64,000 nt of DNA from JBCBSK01 sp965250105 (GTDB lineage: Bacteria; Pseudomonadota; Alphaproteobacteria; Rhizobiales; Tepidamorphaceae), in NCBI GenBank assembly GCA_965250105.1, contig OZ252290.1:2666001-2730000 (forward strand), given 5' to 3'. Positions 45,339 to 54,672 of the stretch are shown one piece after another (positions within the stretch are counted from its first letter, which is position 1; each line of letters begins with the position of its first letter). A program made the position numbers and the translations under genes. Under the pieces are notes generated by a model. The model was not told the DNA's origin and made no database searches. It saw only the letters and a program-made list of their open reading frames with translations.

Positions 45339-46061
45339 CTACGCCGCGCTCGCATGGCCACCGAGGAACATCTCGGCGACCTCGTCATTGGCCAGGAGAT
45401 TTGCGCCGGTATCGTCGAGCCGGTTCTGGCCGTCGACCAGGATATAGCCGCGATCGGCCACGCCGAGCGCCTGTTTGGCGTTCTGCTCGACCATCAGGAT
45501 CGGCGTTCCGGCGGCGTTGATGTCGCGCACGACGCGGAAGATCTCGCCGCGATATTTCGGCGACAGGCCGGCGGTCGGCTCGTCGAGCAGCAGGATCTTC
45601 GGGTCGAGCATCAGTGCCTTGGCCATCGCCACCATCTGGCGCTGGCCGCCCGACAGCGTGCCCGCCGGCTGACGGCGCTTTTCGCGCAGAGGCGGAAACA
45701 GCTGATACATTTCCTCGATGCGCGGGCGAATGTCGTCGCTGCGGACATAGCCGCCCATTTCGAGATTTTCCTCGACCGACAGATTGACGAAGACATTGCC
45801 CGTCTGCGGCACGTAGCAGACGCCCCGGCGCACCACCTTGTCGGGCGCCAGGCCGGTGATGTCGTCGCCGGCCAGCGTGATCGACCCGGCGGTGACGCGC
45901 GACAGACCGAACACCGCCTTCATCGCGGTCGACTTGCCGGCGCCGTTCGGGCCGATGACCACCACCACCTCGCCGGGATCCACGCGCAGCGACACCCCAT
46001 GCAGGATTTCGGTCTCGCCATAGCCGCAATAGAGGTCGGAAATCGCGAGAACCGCCGTCAT
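45339..46061 (-). CDS. livF: Branched-chain amino-acid ABC ATPase LivF
   Basis: 240 residues: Walker A IGPNGAGKST, signature LSGGQRQMVAMAKAL, Walker B LLLDEPTAGLSP, and the LivF-type phrase VGPNGAGKSTAMKAVFGL-like region followed by GRGVCYVPQ-like VRRGVCYVPQTGNVF. Four-base overlap with livG gives coupled translation. Confidence 0.94.
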   Translation of the reverse strand: MTAVLAISDLYCGYGETEILHGVSLRVDPGEVVVVIGPNGAGKSTAMKAVFGLSRVTAGSITLAGDDITGLAPDKVVRRGVCYVPQTGNVFVNLSVEENLEMGGYVRSDDIRPRIEEMYQLFPPLREKRRQPAGTLSGGQRQMVAMAKALMLDPKILLLDEPTAGLSPKYRGEIFRVVRDINAAGTPILMVEQNAKQALGVADRGYILVDGQNRLDDTGANLLANDEVAEMFLGGHASAA

Positions 46062-46852
46062 GCCGCCTCTCCTTCGGCCGCTTCCCCGTCGGCCGCGACA
46101 TCGCCGCCGAGATAGGCATCGAGCACGCGCGGATCCTTGCGCACGGTATCAAACGGCCCCTCGACGAGCACCCTGCCCTCGGCGAGCACGATGACCGGAT
46201 CGGTCAGCCGCGCGATCAGGTCCATGTCATGCTCGATGACGCAGAAGGTATAGCCGCGCTCCTCGTTGAGCCGGCGGATCATCTCGGCGATCTTGCCGAG
46301 AAGCGTTGGATTGACGCCGGCGCCGGGCTCGTCGAGCAGCACGATGCGCGGTTCGGTCATCATGGTGCGGCCGAGTTCGAGAAGCTTCTTCTGGCCGCCG
46401 GAGAGATTGCCGGCGAGTTCGTCGCGCACATGGGTCAGCGACAGGAAGTCGAGCGCGTCCTCGGCGCGCTCGCGCACCCTGGCCTCGCTCGAACGCACGG
46501 CACCCGGCTGCAGCCAGCTCGACAGAAGCCGTTCGCCCGGCTGGCCCGCCGGCACCACCATCAGGTTTTCCAGGACCGTCAGCTTGGAGAACTCATGCGG
46601 GATCTGGAACGTGCGCACGACGCCGCGATGAAACAGCTCATGCGTCTTCAGCCCGGTCAGGTTCTCGCCGTCGAGCGTAATCTGGCCCGAAGTCGGCTTG
46701 AGCGCGCCGGCGATGCAGTTGAACAGCGTGGTCTTGCCCGCGCCATTGGGACCGATCAGGCCGGTGATCGTCCCCTTGGCGATCTCAAGCGTGGCGCCGT
46801 CGAGCGCGCGCAGACCCCCGAAGGCCATGATGAGATTGTCGATCTTCAGCAT
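46058..46852 (-). CDS. livG: Branched-chain amino-acid ABC ATPase LivG
   Basis: 264 residues: Walker A LIGPNGAGKTTLFNCIAG, signature LSGGQKKLLELGRTMM, Walker B IVLLDEPGAGVNPTL. The GVVRTFQIPHEFSKLTVLENLMV block identifies LivG. First gene of the Liv operon; a CTGC-GTT-GCAG palindrome lies 32 bases upstream, inside the probable leader or promoter. Confidence 0.94.
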   Translation of the reverse strand: MLKIDNLIMAFGGLRALDGATLEIAKGTITGLIGPNGAGKTTLFNCIAGALKPTSGQITLDGENLTGLKTHELFHRGVVRTFQIPHEFSKLTVLENLMVVPAGQPGERLLSSWLQPGAVRSSEARVRERAEDALDFLSLTHVRDELAGNLSGGQKKLLELGRTMMTEPRIVLLDEPGAGVNPTLLGKIAEMIRRLNEERGYTFCVIEHDMDLIARLTDPVIVLAEGRVLVEGPFDTVRKDPRVLDAYLGGDVAADGEAAEGEAA

Positions 46853-47178
46853 GCACGCGCCCGGAACATCGGAACGAGCGCATGGCTGCGTTGCAGCATG
46901 CGCGTCGAAGCAGCTCTACTGTGACAGACCGACGACAGGGTCAAGGGAGGATTGGGCGGCGGTCGAGAAAAAGTGGTCACGCTCCGTTCAGCCATCAGGC
47001 GGGATCGAACGATCTCATAGTGGAGCTATCACGTGCCGATCCCTCTCGCGCACGGCCCTCGTCAGAGATTCCACCTGTTCAGAGCGCGCCGCGGCGGGGG
47101 CCGTCTTTACACCAGCTAAGAATGTCCGCTTTGCGGACGAAGCGGGCCTATCACGGAGGTCCGCTTCCCTTTGGAAGG
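46853..47178. other. Non-coding gap between livG and MATE gene
   Basis: 326 bases. Includes the GGCTGCGTTGCAGC palindrome (46884-46897), a TTGACC-like -35 for livG on the minus strand, and a right half (46970-47178) with GCGGACGAAGCGGGCC-type fragments but no intact gene. Overlapping short frames on the plus strand have no support. Confidence 0.5.
46884..46897. promoter_or_regulatory. PhaR-like palindrome GGCTGCGTTGCAGC upstream of livG
   Basis: CTGC-GTT-GCAG is a perfect inverted repeat related to the CTGC-GCT-GCAA boxes at 1488 and 8667. It sits 32-45 bases before livG. Confidence 0.35.
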
Positions 47179-48531
47179 TCAGCGCGCCATCAGGAAGTAT
47201 CGTCTCGTCAGAGCGACAGCCGCAATTGCCAAACCGGAGCCGTATCCGATCCATACACCGTTCGGCCCCAGATCGGCGACGAAGCCCAAGACGTAGCCGA
47301 GCGGCAAAGCCACGATCCAGTAGCAGACTAGGGTAACTGCGACCGGGACCCGGTTGTCCGTCATTCCGCGCGCAGCACCGAGCATCGTGCCTTGCACACC
47401 GTCGGCGATCTGCATCGCGGCCACGATCAGAAACATGCTCGCCGCGAGCGTAACCACCTCAGGATCGTCGGACAGCAGGTTGGCTATTCCACGAGCGCCC
47501 AAGACGATCCCGATCATCACCAAGGTCATCCACATGACGATCACGAGCAGCGCTGCCTTGCCGATGGGGACGAGGCGCGACCGTTCCTCCGCCCCAATGG
47601 CCTGGCCAATCCGGATCGAGACGGCGATGGATATGCCGAGAGGGACCATGTAGAGGACCCCGCCGATCGATGCGACGATCTGGTGGGCGGCAAGCGCCAC
47701 CGCTCCGAACCAGCCCATCATCAGGCCGGCAACGGCATAGGCACCGCCTTCGCCGACATAGCCGATGGCGATAGCAGACCCTTCCTTGATCTGAACGCAC
47801 AGTTCTTTGCGGGTGCGCTGCTTAGGTTGTCTTGCTTCAGATGTCGACTTGGCGCGCTTCCAGATCACCCACGCAAGGATCAAAGACACCGTTTGAGACA
47901 GAAGACTAGCGACACCGGCTCCGAGCAAACCCAGTCCAGGCCAGCCGCCGATGCCATGGATCAAGACGAGGTTCGCGGGCACGTTCACCACGACGGCGAC
48001 GAGCGCCAACCCCACTCCAAGCCACGGACGGTCTATCGCATCGAACAGCGCCTTGAGCGCGTAGAACATCGTGTAGGGAATCAACAGTAGACTCATCGCG
48101 GTCCAGTAACCGCCGATGACGACTGTGACCTCCTCCGGTTGGCCGATCAGGCCGAGAGCAGGCCTCGCTGCGAGCATCAGCCCCGCCCCTATGACGCCGG
48201 TCACCGTCGCTACGATAAGGCCAGTCCAAGTCGCATCGGACAAGGTTGATGAGCTGCCGCGTCCGCGCGCCTCCGCTATCCGCACTCCGATCACCGAAAC
48301 GAAGCCATATAGCGCCGAGTAGAAGATGAGGATGACGGACGCGGTGATCGAAGCAGCCGCAAGCGGCACGGTCCCGAGTGGCGCGATCATGATCGTGTCC
48401 ACGACACCTATGAGGGTCGCGGCTGCTAGGGAAATGACGATTGGGAAGCCGAGTGCGGTCAGGGCCTCTGCCTCGGCCCACAGGTTCGATCTCGAAGAGG
48501 GGTCGATGCTTTCGATGGTTTCGGAAGTCAC
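47179..48531 (-). CDS. MATE-family multidrug/toxin efflux transporter
   Basis: A 450-residue twelve-helix antiporter of two MatE halves. ALTALGFPIVISLAAATLIGVVDTIMIAPLGTVPLAAASI at the start of half 1 and MMGWFGAVALAAHQIVASIGGVLYMVPLGISIAVSIRIGQAIGA in half 2 are diagnostic. Base use differs from neighbours: more A/T at third positions (roughly 58-62% GC in parts against about 66-68% around it), suggesting more recent arrival. A GTAGG-TAAG-CCTAC palindrome lies about 85 bases upstream. Substrate unknown. Confidence 0.9.
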   Translation of the reverse strand: MTSETIESIDPSSRSNLWAEAEALTALGFPIVISLAAATLIGVVDTIMIAPLGTVPLAAASITASVILIFYSALYGFVSVIGVRIAEARGRGSSSTLSDATWTGLIVATVTGVIGAGLMLAARPALGLIGQPEEVTVVIGGYWTAMSLLLIPYTMFYALKALFDAIDRPWLGVGLALVAVVVNVPANLVLIHGIGGWPGLGLLGAGVASLLSQTVSLILAWVIWKRAKSTSEARQPKQRTRKELCVQIKEGSAIAIGYVGEGGAYAVAGLMMGWFGAVALAAHQIVASIGGVLYMVPLGISIAVSIRIGQAIGAEERSRLVPIGKAALLVIVMWMTLVMIGIVLGARGIANLLSDDPEVVTLAASMFLIVAAMQIADGVQGTMLGAARGMTDNRVPVAVTLVCYWIVALPLGYVLGFVADLGPNGVWIGYGSGLAIAAVALTRRYFLMAR

Positions 48532-48614
48532 AAGGACATCTCCTCAAGAGTCCCTGGCCCTGACCCTCGACAAGAGATGCGTTGCACCAGCCATGCGGTG
48601 ATAATCGTAAGCGA

Positions 48615-48628
48615 GTAGGTAAGCCTAC
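48615..48628. promoter_or_regulatory. Candidate operator upstream of MATE gene
   Basis: GTAGG-TAAG-CCTAC, extended on the left by AGCGA and on the right by GCT, forms an inverted repeat in the gap upstream of the MATE gene. No regulator gene is adjacent. Confidence 0.35.
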
Positions 48629-48726
48629 GCTAAAGCCGATCAACCCCGCAAATCGCGAAACCGGACCTTCGCTGCAACCTGACTAAGGACTAGGTTGGCT
48701 CTGAGCAGACATCAGCCCTGCACCAC

Positions 48727-50046
48727 TCACCCCAGAACGGAAAAGCTCGATTCCTGATTGATCTCGCGCTTGCGCGAATAGAAGCCGACATCGGTCGTGC
48801 GGTTCAGATAGGGCAGCGTGAAGGTCAGCGGCTTGACGTCGTGATCGTTGCCGGCCTCGCAATAGTCGATCAGCGCGGCCATCATCTTGCCGGCGATCGG
48901 TGCGTTCTTGTACTGGTTCCCGCTTGAGCCGCAGGCCATGTAGAAGCCGCCGAGCGACGATTTGTCGTAGATCGGAATCCAGTCCTCGGTCACGTCATAG
49001 AGATCGACGACGCCGCGCATCCGGCTCGGAATGCCCAGCGATGGCAGGCGCTGGGCGAAGCGCATCGCCTGGGTGGTCCACTGATCGGTGAAGTTGCGGT
49101 CGTAATCGGTGTCGTCGGCGACCCAGACATGGTCGTCGCAGGGCGGATCCTCGCTGCCGACGAGAATGTTGTTGCCGTGTTCGGGGCGGATGTAACAGGC
49201 GATGTCCGAATCCGAAACCACGATGCCGATCTTGTCGAAATCCATCGTCTCCGGCGCCGGCACATGCACCACTTCCTGGCGCAGCGCGCGGGTGGTGATG
49301 GTCATGTCGCCGGTCACGCCGGCCATCTCGTTGATCCGCGCCGAGGCCGGCCCGCCGACATTGACGACGACCGGCGCATGCACCTCGCCGCCATCGGCCA
49401 GGCGCACGCCGGTCACCTTGCCCCCCTCGGACAGGATCTCGCTGACGGTCGCGCCGTAGCGGAAGCGCGCGCCCTTGCGCTCGGCGGCCTGGGCGATGTT
49501 CTGGGCCGACAGCGCCGGGTCGGTGACATAGCCCGCGGTGGGCCAGAACACGCCGCCTCTGAGATGCCCGCCCGTCGGGCTGCCGAAGCCGTCATCGCTC
49601 ATGCGCTTCGGCGGATAGAAGCTGTCGAGATCATAGCCCGGCAAGCGCGCGGTGATCGTTTCGGAATCCCATTCCTCGAAGGGAATGCCGAGTTCGCGCG
49701 AATTGTCGAGATGCTTGGCGAGCTGGCCGTTCTGCTCGGTCTTCATGACGAGGCAGCCGGTCTCGCGGAAGGTCGCCAGCGTGTCGCCGGCGCCGGCTTC
49801 GAGATAGTCGGCCCAGTCGCGCCAGTAGAAATAGCCCTCATAGGCGAGGGCCGTGCCGTCGAGCGTCGAATAATGCACGCGGATGATGGCGCAGGAGCCC
49901 GAGGTCGAGCCGTGGCCGGCGAGCTGGTTGCGGTCGAGGCTCACGGTCTTGTAGCCGAGCTTGGTCAGTTCATAGGCCGTCGCCGCGCCGATGACGCCGG
50001 CTCCGATGACGATGGCGTCGGCTGTTTCGGCCACTTTTTCGGTCAT
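48727..50046 (-). CDS. FAD-dependent amine/amino-acid oxidase (DAO family)
   Basis: A 439-residue DAO-fold flavoprotein. Rossmann motif AIVIGAGVIGAATAYELTKLGY; the STSGSCAIIRVHYS block after it is where DadA/sarcosine oxidase relatives hold the flavin; C-terminal YMACGSSGNQYKNAPIAGKMMA is the second FAD contact. It resembles sarcosine/dimethylglycine-type oxidoreductases rather than DadA because of the IRVHYS and WTTQAMRF parts, but the substrate is not readable. Divergent from a class IV aminotransferase; near two enolase-superfamily genes, so it may start or finish a shared catabolic route. Confidence 0.85.
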   Translation of the reverse strand: MTEKVAETADAIVIGAGVIGAATAYELTKLGYKTVSLDRNQLAGHGSTSGSCAIIRVHYSTLDGTALAYEGYFYWRDWADYLEAGAGDTLATFRETGCLVMKTEQNGQLAKHLDNSRELGIPFEEWDSETITARLPGYDLDSFYPPKRMSDDGFGSPTGGHLRGGVFWPTAGYVTDPALSAQNIAQAAERKGARFRYGATVSEILSEGGKVTGVRLADGGEVHAPVVVNVGGPASARINEMAGVTGDMTITTRALRQEVVHVPAPETMDFDKIGIVVSDSDIACYIRPEHGNNILVGSEDPPCDDHVWVADDTDYDRNFTDQWTTQAMRFAQRLPSLGIPSRMRGVVDLYDVTEDWIPIYDKSSLGGFYMACGSSGNQYKNAPIAGKMMAALIDYCEAGNDHDVKPLTFTLPYLNRTTDVGFYSRKREINQESSFSVLG

Positions 50047-50256
50047 GCTGTCTGGTTCTCCGCCTGATCCGTTCCGGCTCGCTCGCGGAACGGCATAGTT
50101 GTGACTGATCGCCGACCGTAGCGCCTGCGCCCGACCCTGTCATGCGGCCTGCCGCCGCCGATCTGCCCGAACCCGACATGAGGCTTGACGCACACCGCCC
50201 GGCATGGACCACATGGCGGACAGGATGTGGTGATGCGTGGCGCGGGAGGCGCGAAG

Positions 50257-51159
50257 ATGAGCGAGGCGGGCAGGGGCATGGCCTGGATGGGAGGCGAGAT
50301 CATCCCCATCGAGGACGCCAGGGTGCCGGTCACCGATTGGGGGGTGACCCATTCGGACACGACCTATGACGTGGCGCCGGTATGGGATGGCGCCTTCTTC
50401 CGGCTCGATGATTATCTCGACCGTTTCGAGGCGTCCTGTGCCGCGCTGCGGCTCGATCATGGTGTCGACCGCGCGACGCTCCGCCTGGCGCTGCACGACA
50501 TGGTGGCGGCCAGTGGCCTGCGGGCCGCCTATGTGGCGATGGTGGCGATGCGTGGCGTGCCGCTCATCCCCGGCACGCGCGATCCGCGCGACTGCGCCAA
50601 TCACGTCTATGCCTGGTGCGTTCCCTACGTCTATGTCTTCGCGCCCGAGATCTCGGCGCGCGGGGCCAGGCTGTGGGTCGGCAAGACGAAGCGCCGGATT
50701 CCCGATACGAGCCTCGACCAGCGGGTGAAGAACTACCATTGGGGCGATTTCACCGCCTGCCTGTTCGAGGCCAAGGACGCCGGCTATGACAGCACCGTCC
50801 TGCTCGACCATGACGGCAATCTGACCGAGGGGCCCGGTTTCAACCTGTTCGCGGTGTTCGGCGACCGGATCGTGACGCCGGACCGTCATTGCCTGCACGG
50901 CATCACCCGGCGCACGGCGCTGGAGATCGCCGGGGCGCGGGGGCTCGCGGTCGACGAACGCACGCTGCCGCTCGACGAGGCGCTGGAGGCCGACGAGATC
51001 TTCGTGACCACCACCGGGGGCGGGCCGATGCCCGTCACAGCGCTCGACGAGCGGGTGTTCTCGAACGGCGCGCCGGGGCCGGTGACGACGGCGATCCGCG
51101 ACGATTACTGGACATGGATGGCGCGGCCCGATTTCCGCAGCCCGGTCGCCTATCCGTGA
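50257..51159 (+). CDS. Class IV PLP aminotransferase (branched-chain/D-amino-acid type)
   Basis: A 300-residue fold-type IV aminotransferase. PLP lysine lies in QRVKNYHWGDF; the LTEGPGFNLFAV block and TTTGGGPMPVTALDERV are the PLP phosphate and substrate sites. The usual N-terminal segment GVTHSDTTYDVAPVWDGAFFRLDDYLDRF is present. Members include BCAT, D-amino-acid and (R)-amine aminotransferases and ADC lyase; this one differs from IlvE and looks like an (R)-amine or D-amino-acid type. Start ATG 50257 follows GGGAGG; ATG 50233 is an alternative. Confidence 0.85.
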   Translation: MSEAGRGMAWMGGEIIPIEDARVPVTDWGVTHSDTTYDVAPVWDGAFFRLDDYLDRFEASCAALRLDHGVDRATLRLALHDMVAASGLRAAYVAMVAMRGVPLIPGTRDPRDCANHVYAWCVPYVYVFAPEISARGARLWVGKTKRRIPDTSLDQRVKNYHWGDFTACLFEAKDAGYDSTVLLDHDGNLTEGPGFNLFAVFGDRIVTPDRHCLHGITRRTALEIAGARGLAVDERTLPLDEALEADEIFVTTTGGGPMPVTALDERVFSNGAPGPVTTAIRDDYWTWMARPDFRSPVAYP

Positions 51160-51189
51160 GCGCGGCCCGCCGTGTAGCCGTTCGGCCTG

Positions 51190-52389
51190 TCAGCCGAGCG
51201 GATGGTCGGCCATTTCGAGATGTAGCGGCGCGTCCTCGTAAGGGTTGGCGCGCGCCACCGTTTCGTCGAGCTCCACGCCGAGACCCGGCGCGTCCGGCGG
51301 GATGACATAGCCGTCCTCCCAGGCGATCGGGGTCTTGAGGATTTCGGCGTGGAAGCCGCCCCAGTCGCGGATCGATTCCAGGATCAGAAAGTTCGGGCTC
51401 GCCGCCGCGAGCTGGATATTCGCCGCGCCGACCACCGGGCCGCAATAGAGATGCGGTGCGATCTGGGCGTAGTGGGCCTCGGCCATGCCGGCGATTTTCT
51501 TGGCCTCGAGAAGCCCGCCGCAGCGGCCGAGATTGAGTTGCAGGATCGAGGCGGCGCGGGTTTCGAGGACCCGCGCGAACTCGTATTTCGTGGTCAGCCT
51601 TTCGCCGGTCGCGATGGGGATCGCGGTCTGGCGGGCGACCAGCGCCATTTCCTCCGGCATTTCCGGCGGCACCGGTTCCTCGAACCATAGCGGATCATAG
51701 GCTTCGAGACGGCGCGCCAGCCGGATCGCGCCGGATGCCGTGAACTGACCATGGGTGCCGAACAGGATATCCGCCGAGGTGCCGACGGCCTCGCGGATCC
51801 CGGCGCAGAAACGTTCCGACAGCGCCATGCGCTCAAGGCTCGGCTGGCGCGGGTCGAAGGCGGAATAGCCGCCGACCGGATCGAGCTTCAGCCCCGTGAA
51901 CCCGCGCGCGGCATAGCGCGCGGCCAACTCGGCGGCGACATCCGGGTCGGTATAGACCTTGGCCGAGACGTCATGGGCGTCCGCCTCGTCGGGATAGAGA
52001 TAGGTGTAGGTTCGGAGCCGGTCATGCACCCGTCCGCCGAGCAGGGCATGGACGGGCTTGTCGACCGCCTTGCCGATGATGTCCCACAGCGCCATCTCGA
52101 TGCCGGACAATACCGCGCCGAGCGACAGGTCGGGCCTCAGCGTGAAGCCGCTGCCATGAACGCGCCGCCACAGGGTCTCGATCTGGAACGGATCCATGCC
52201 GAGGACATACCGGCCGACCGTGTCCTCGATCATCCGCGCGATGGTGTGCGGGCCGAAGGTCGCCGCATAGACTTCGCCGATGCCGGAAATGCCGGTATCG
52301 GTCGTCAGCTTCAGGAAGATGAAATAGCGCCCGCCCTCCGACGGCGGCGGATTGGCGACGACGAAGGTGTCGAGATCGCGGATCTTCAT
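51190..52389 (-). CDS. Enolase-superfamily MR/MLE enzyme (mandelate racemase-like dehydratase)
   Basis: A 399-residue enolase-superfamily enzyme with capping domain (1-120) and TIM barrel. GLKLDPVGG (KxD at the first catalytic position), ILFGTHGQFTASGA and IATGERLTTKYEF (metal ligand and acid-base Glu), then APHLYCGPVVGAAN correspond to the D-galactonate/gluconate-dehydratase-like branch with the GTHGQF variant of DxHGRF. It should dehydrate a sugar acid or hydroxy acid. Start ATG 52389. Last of three minus-strand genes (54522 to 51190). Confidence 0.87.
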   Translation of the reverse strand: MKIRDLDTFVVANPPPSEGGRYFIFLKLTTDTGISGIGEVYAATFGPHTIARMIEDTVGRYVLGMDPFQIETLWRRVHGSGFTLRPDLSLGAVLSGIEMALWDIIGKAVDKPVHALLGGRVHDRLRTYTYLYPDEADAHDVSAKVYTDPDVAAELAARYAARGFTGLKLDPVGGYSAFDPRQPSLERMALSERFCAGIREAVGTSADILFGTHGQFTASGAIRLARRLEAYDPLWFEEPVPPEMPEEMALVARQTAIPIATGERLTTKYEFARVLETRAASILQLNLGRCGGLLEAKKIAGMAEAHYAQIAPHLYCGPVVGAANIQLAAASPNFLILESIRDWGGFHAEILKTPIAWEDGYVIPPDAPGLGVELDETVARANPYEDAPLHLEMADHPLG

Positions 52390-52430
52390 GGCGCTCTGTC
52401 CTCGCGGGTCCGGGTCTTCGTGGCGCCCGG

Positions 52431-53303
52431 CTAGCGGGCGAGGCTCTGGCGCTTCAGCGGCATGGTCATGCAATGGACCGAGCCGCCGCCGAGCGCGAAG
52501 AGTTCGAGATCCGGGTCGATCACCTCGAAGCCTTCGGCGCGCAGCCGGGCGTTGAGATCACCGGAATGGCTCGGCGAGACGATGCGGTCGTCGCCGAGCG
52601 CCAGCACGTTGCAGCCCATATGATGCACGGCGTCCTTGTAGCCGACATCGATGCGCCGGATGCCATGGCCGTCGAGCCAGTCGAGAAAGCCCTTGTCGAG
52701 CACGGTGTCGCAGGTCAGCGCCAGCCCGTCGGCGACGGCCGAGAACAGAAGGTCGAAATGCAGGAAATAGTCGTCGAAGGCTTCGAGCCGCACCTCCCAG
52801 CCTTCGGCGCGCAGCCAGCCGGCGAACTGTTCGGCGCCGGCGCGGCTCGTACGCTCGCCGGAATGGCCGATGACGCAGAGGCCGGGGCGGATGATGTGGA
52901 TGTCGCCGCCCTCGATCGTGCCTTGCGTCGACAGATTCCACAGCCCGTCGAGGCCGTCGTAGAATTTCAGGATCGAGGCATATTCGCCGCGTCGCTGCGG
53001 CCGGTAGAGCTGGGTCAGCACCGGCCCCCATGGGGTGACCTGGCTCGAATCGCGGGTATAGACCTGATAGGGCAGGTTGGGCTCGGTCTCGGTATAGTGC
53101 AGTGCGACGCCCGCGCCCTGAAGCGCGTCCTCGAGTTCGCGATACTGCGCCTGGAGCCGCTGCCGGTCGAGATGGACGCCGTCGCCGAGCGTGCGTTCGG
53201 CGATCGAATTGGTCGGGATCCACTGATAATTGTCCGGCCGCGACAGAAGGACGTCGGTCAGGCGGCCATATTCGGAATCGATCGACCAGCGCGGTTGGGA
53301 CAT
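52431..53303 (-). CDS. Arginine deiminase-fold amidinohydrolase (DDAH-like)
   Basis: A 290-residue pentein-fold enzyme. Active-site pieces are YTRDSSQV (Asp), the EGGDIHIIRPGL block, LHFDLLFSAV (His) and the catalytic Cys in GGGSVHCMTMPL. Members hydrolyse arginine, methylarginines or citrulline-like guanidino compounds, or transfer amidino groups. Substrate is not readable; it lacks the length of arginine deiminase ArcA (~410) and fits dimethylarginine dimethylaminohydrolase-like size. Start ATG 53303 follows GGAG. Middle gene of the three-gene minus-strand run. Confidence 0.85.
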   Translation of the reverse strand: MSQPRWSIDSEYGRLTDVLLSRPDNYQWIPTNSIAERTLGDGVHLDRQRLQAQYRELEDALQGAGVALHYTETEPNLPYQVYTRDSSQVTPWGPVLTQLYRPQRRGEYASILKFYDGLDGLWNLSTQGTIEGGDIHIIRPGLCVIGHSGERTSRAGAEQFAGWLRAEGWEVRLEAFDDYFLHFDLLFSAVADGLALTCDTVLDKGFLDWLDGHGIRRIDVGYKDAVHHMGCNVLALGDDRIVSPSHSGDLNARLRAEGFEVIDPDLELFALGGGSVHCMTMPLKRQSLAR

Positions 53304-53400
53304 GTTCGGCTCCATCTCGTGGTTGTCGCGGGGCTCAAGCGCCCTTCCTGCCCGGGCGGGCGGTTTTCGGCAAGCCGATTCAGGACGGCTCCGCGATACC

Positions 53401-54522
53401 CTAGGCCCGGATTTCGCCGATCGGGCTGAGGGCCGCGCCGTCGATCTCGACGCCAAGGCCTGGCTTGTCCGAGATCCGCATCAGGCCGCCGGCGATGTCG
53501 GGTCCGCCGGTCGTGAAGCGCGTCTTGTGGAATTCCTGGCAGCTCCAGAACTTGTGCGGCGTTCCCGCTGGTGACGCGGTCGCGACATGGGCGGCAGCCG
53601 CATCTGCGAGCGCGCTGCCGCCGGACGCTTCCCAGAAGGTCGATATGCCGGCGATGGCGCAGAAATCCCGGATCATGCGGGCCCGGCTGATGCCGCCGAC
53701 CCGGCTGATCTTGATGTGCAGCGCATCGGCGGCGTCCTCCCGCAGGATGGTCATCAGATCGTCGGGTCCGATCGCGCTTTCGTCGAGGATGAAGGGGGCG
53801 GTGATCCTGCGCCTGACGCGCAGGCATTCGGCGAGCGTGGCGCAGGGCTGTTCGACCAGCAGCCCGCGCCCGTCGAGCCGCTGCAGGATCTGAAGGGCGG
53901 TCGGGACGCTCCAGCCGCCATTGGCGTCGACGATCACCGTGTCGTCGGGCGCGCGCGCATCGGCGATCGCGTCGAAGACCGCGATGTCGGCCGCGATGTC
54001 GCCGCTCGCCTTGGCCGAGAAGCATTGGATGCCGTCGGCGCGGGCCAGCGCGATGCGCTCCAGCATCTCCTGGGGCGTGCCGTTATAGAGCGACGACAGA
54101 AGCGGGATCGCCTCCGCCTGCCGGCCGCCGAGAAGCGCGTGGACCGGCTGGTCGCTCGCTTTGCCGAAGATATCCCAGCAGGCCATGTCGATGGCCGCCT
54201 TGGCATAGGGATGGCCGGTCAGGCAGCGGTCCATGGCGCACGTCACCTGGGCGGGATTTGTGGCCTCCACCCCGATCAGCGCCGGCGCCAGCACGCCGAG
54301 GCCCGCCCGCGCGCCCTCGGCGAATTCCGGCAGATAGTTCCGCCCCCAGGGGCAGATCTCACCCCATCCGGATATGCCGTCGGCCGTATCGACACGCACC
54401 AGCGTGCTGTCGAGCGCGTCATAGCTGCGCCCGCCGGAGAGCCTGTAGGGCAGGCCGGAAATCGGAATCTCGGTCTTGAACAGCGCGATCTGGGTAATCT
54501 TGGTCACGTGAGGGTCCGCCAT
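53401..54522 (-). CDS. Enolase-superfamily enzyme, cis-3-hydroxy-L-proline dehydratase-like
   Basis: A 373-residue muconate-lactonising-type enzyme. The N-terminal part (YRLSGGRSYDALDSTLVRVDTADGISGWGEICPWG) closely recalls cis-3-hydroxy-L-proline dehydratases and hydroxyproline-betaine epimerases; the catalytic lysines are in FSAKASGD and HIKISRVGG, metal ligands in DANGGW, EQPC and LDESAI. Substrate assignment is by resemblance only. Start ATG 54522 lacks a clear ribosome site; GTG 54507 is an alternative. Together with the deiminase-fold enzyme and putA it hints at proline/arginine-derived carbon use (inference). Confidence 0.83.
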   Translation of the reverse strand: MADPHVTKITQIALFKTEIPISGLPYRLSGGRSYDALDSTLVRVDTADGISGWGEICPWGRNYLPEFAEGARAGLGVLAPALIGVEATNPAQVTCAMDRCLTGHPYAKAAIDMACWDIFGKASDQPVHALLGGRQAEAIPLLSSLYNGTPQEMLERIALARADGIQCFSAKASGDIAADIAVFDAIADARAPDDTVIVDANGGWSVPTALQILQRLDGRGLLVEQPCATLAECLRVRRRITAPFILDESAIGPDDLMTILREDAADALHIKISRVGGISRARMIRDFCAIAGISTFWEASGGSALADAAAAHVATASPAGTPHKFWSCQEFHKTRFTTGGPDIAGGLMRISDKPGLGVEIDGAALSPIGEIRA

Positions 54523-54672
54523 TGGTGTGGGGCGCGAGTCTGCCGGTGAGGCGGCGTTCACGCAATTCTCATTGTGCTGTGCCCAAGCGCATGTGCCGCG
54601 CCGGGCAGGCCGTGCTATCAATCCCTACCGCAACGTGCGGGGCACGAGCAGCGTGCGGGGGCACGGACGACC

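Noticed and set aside
43447..45447. 666-residue plus-strand frame opposite livM and livH
   Set aside because: Antisense shadow of two well-conserved permeases.
46882..47336. Short plus-strand frames between livG and the MATE gene
   Set aside because: No family similarity, no ribosome site, and the composition is that of a degraded intergenic segment.
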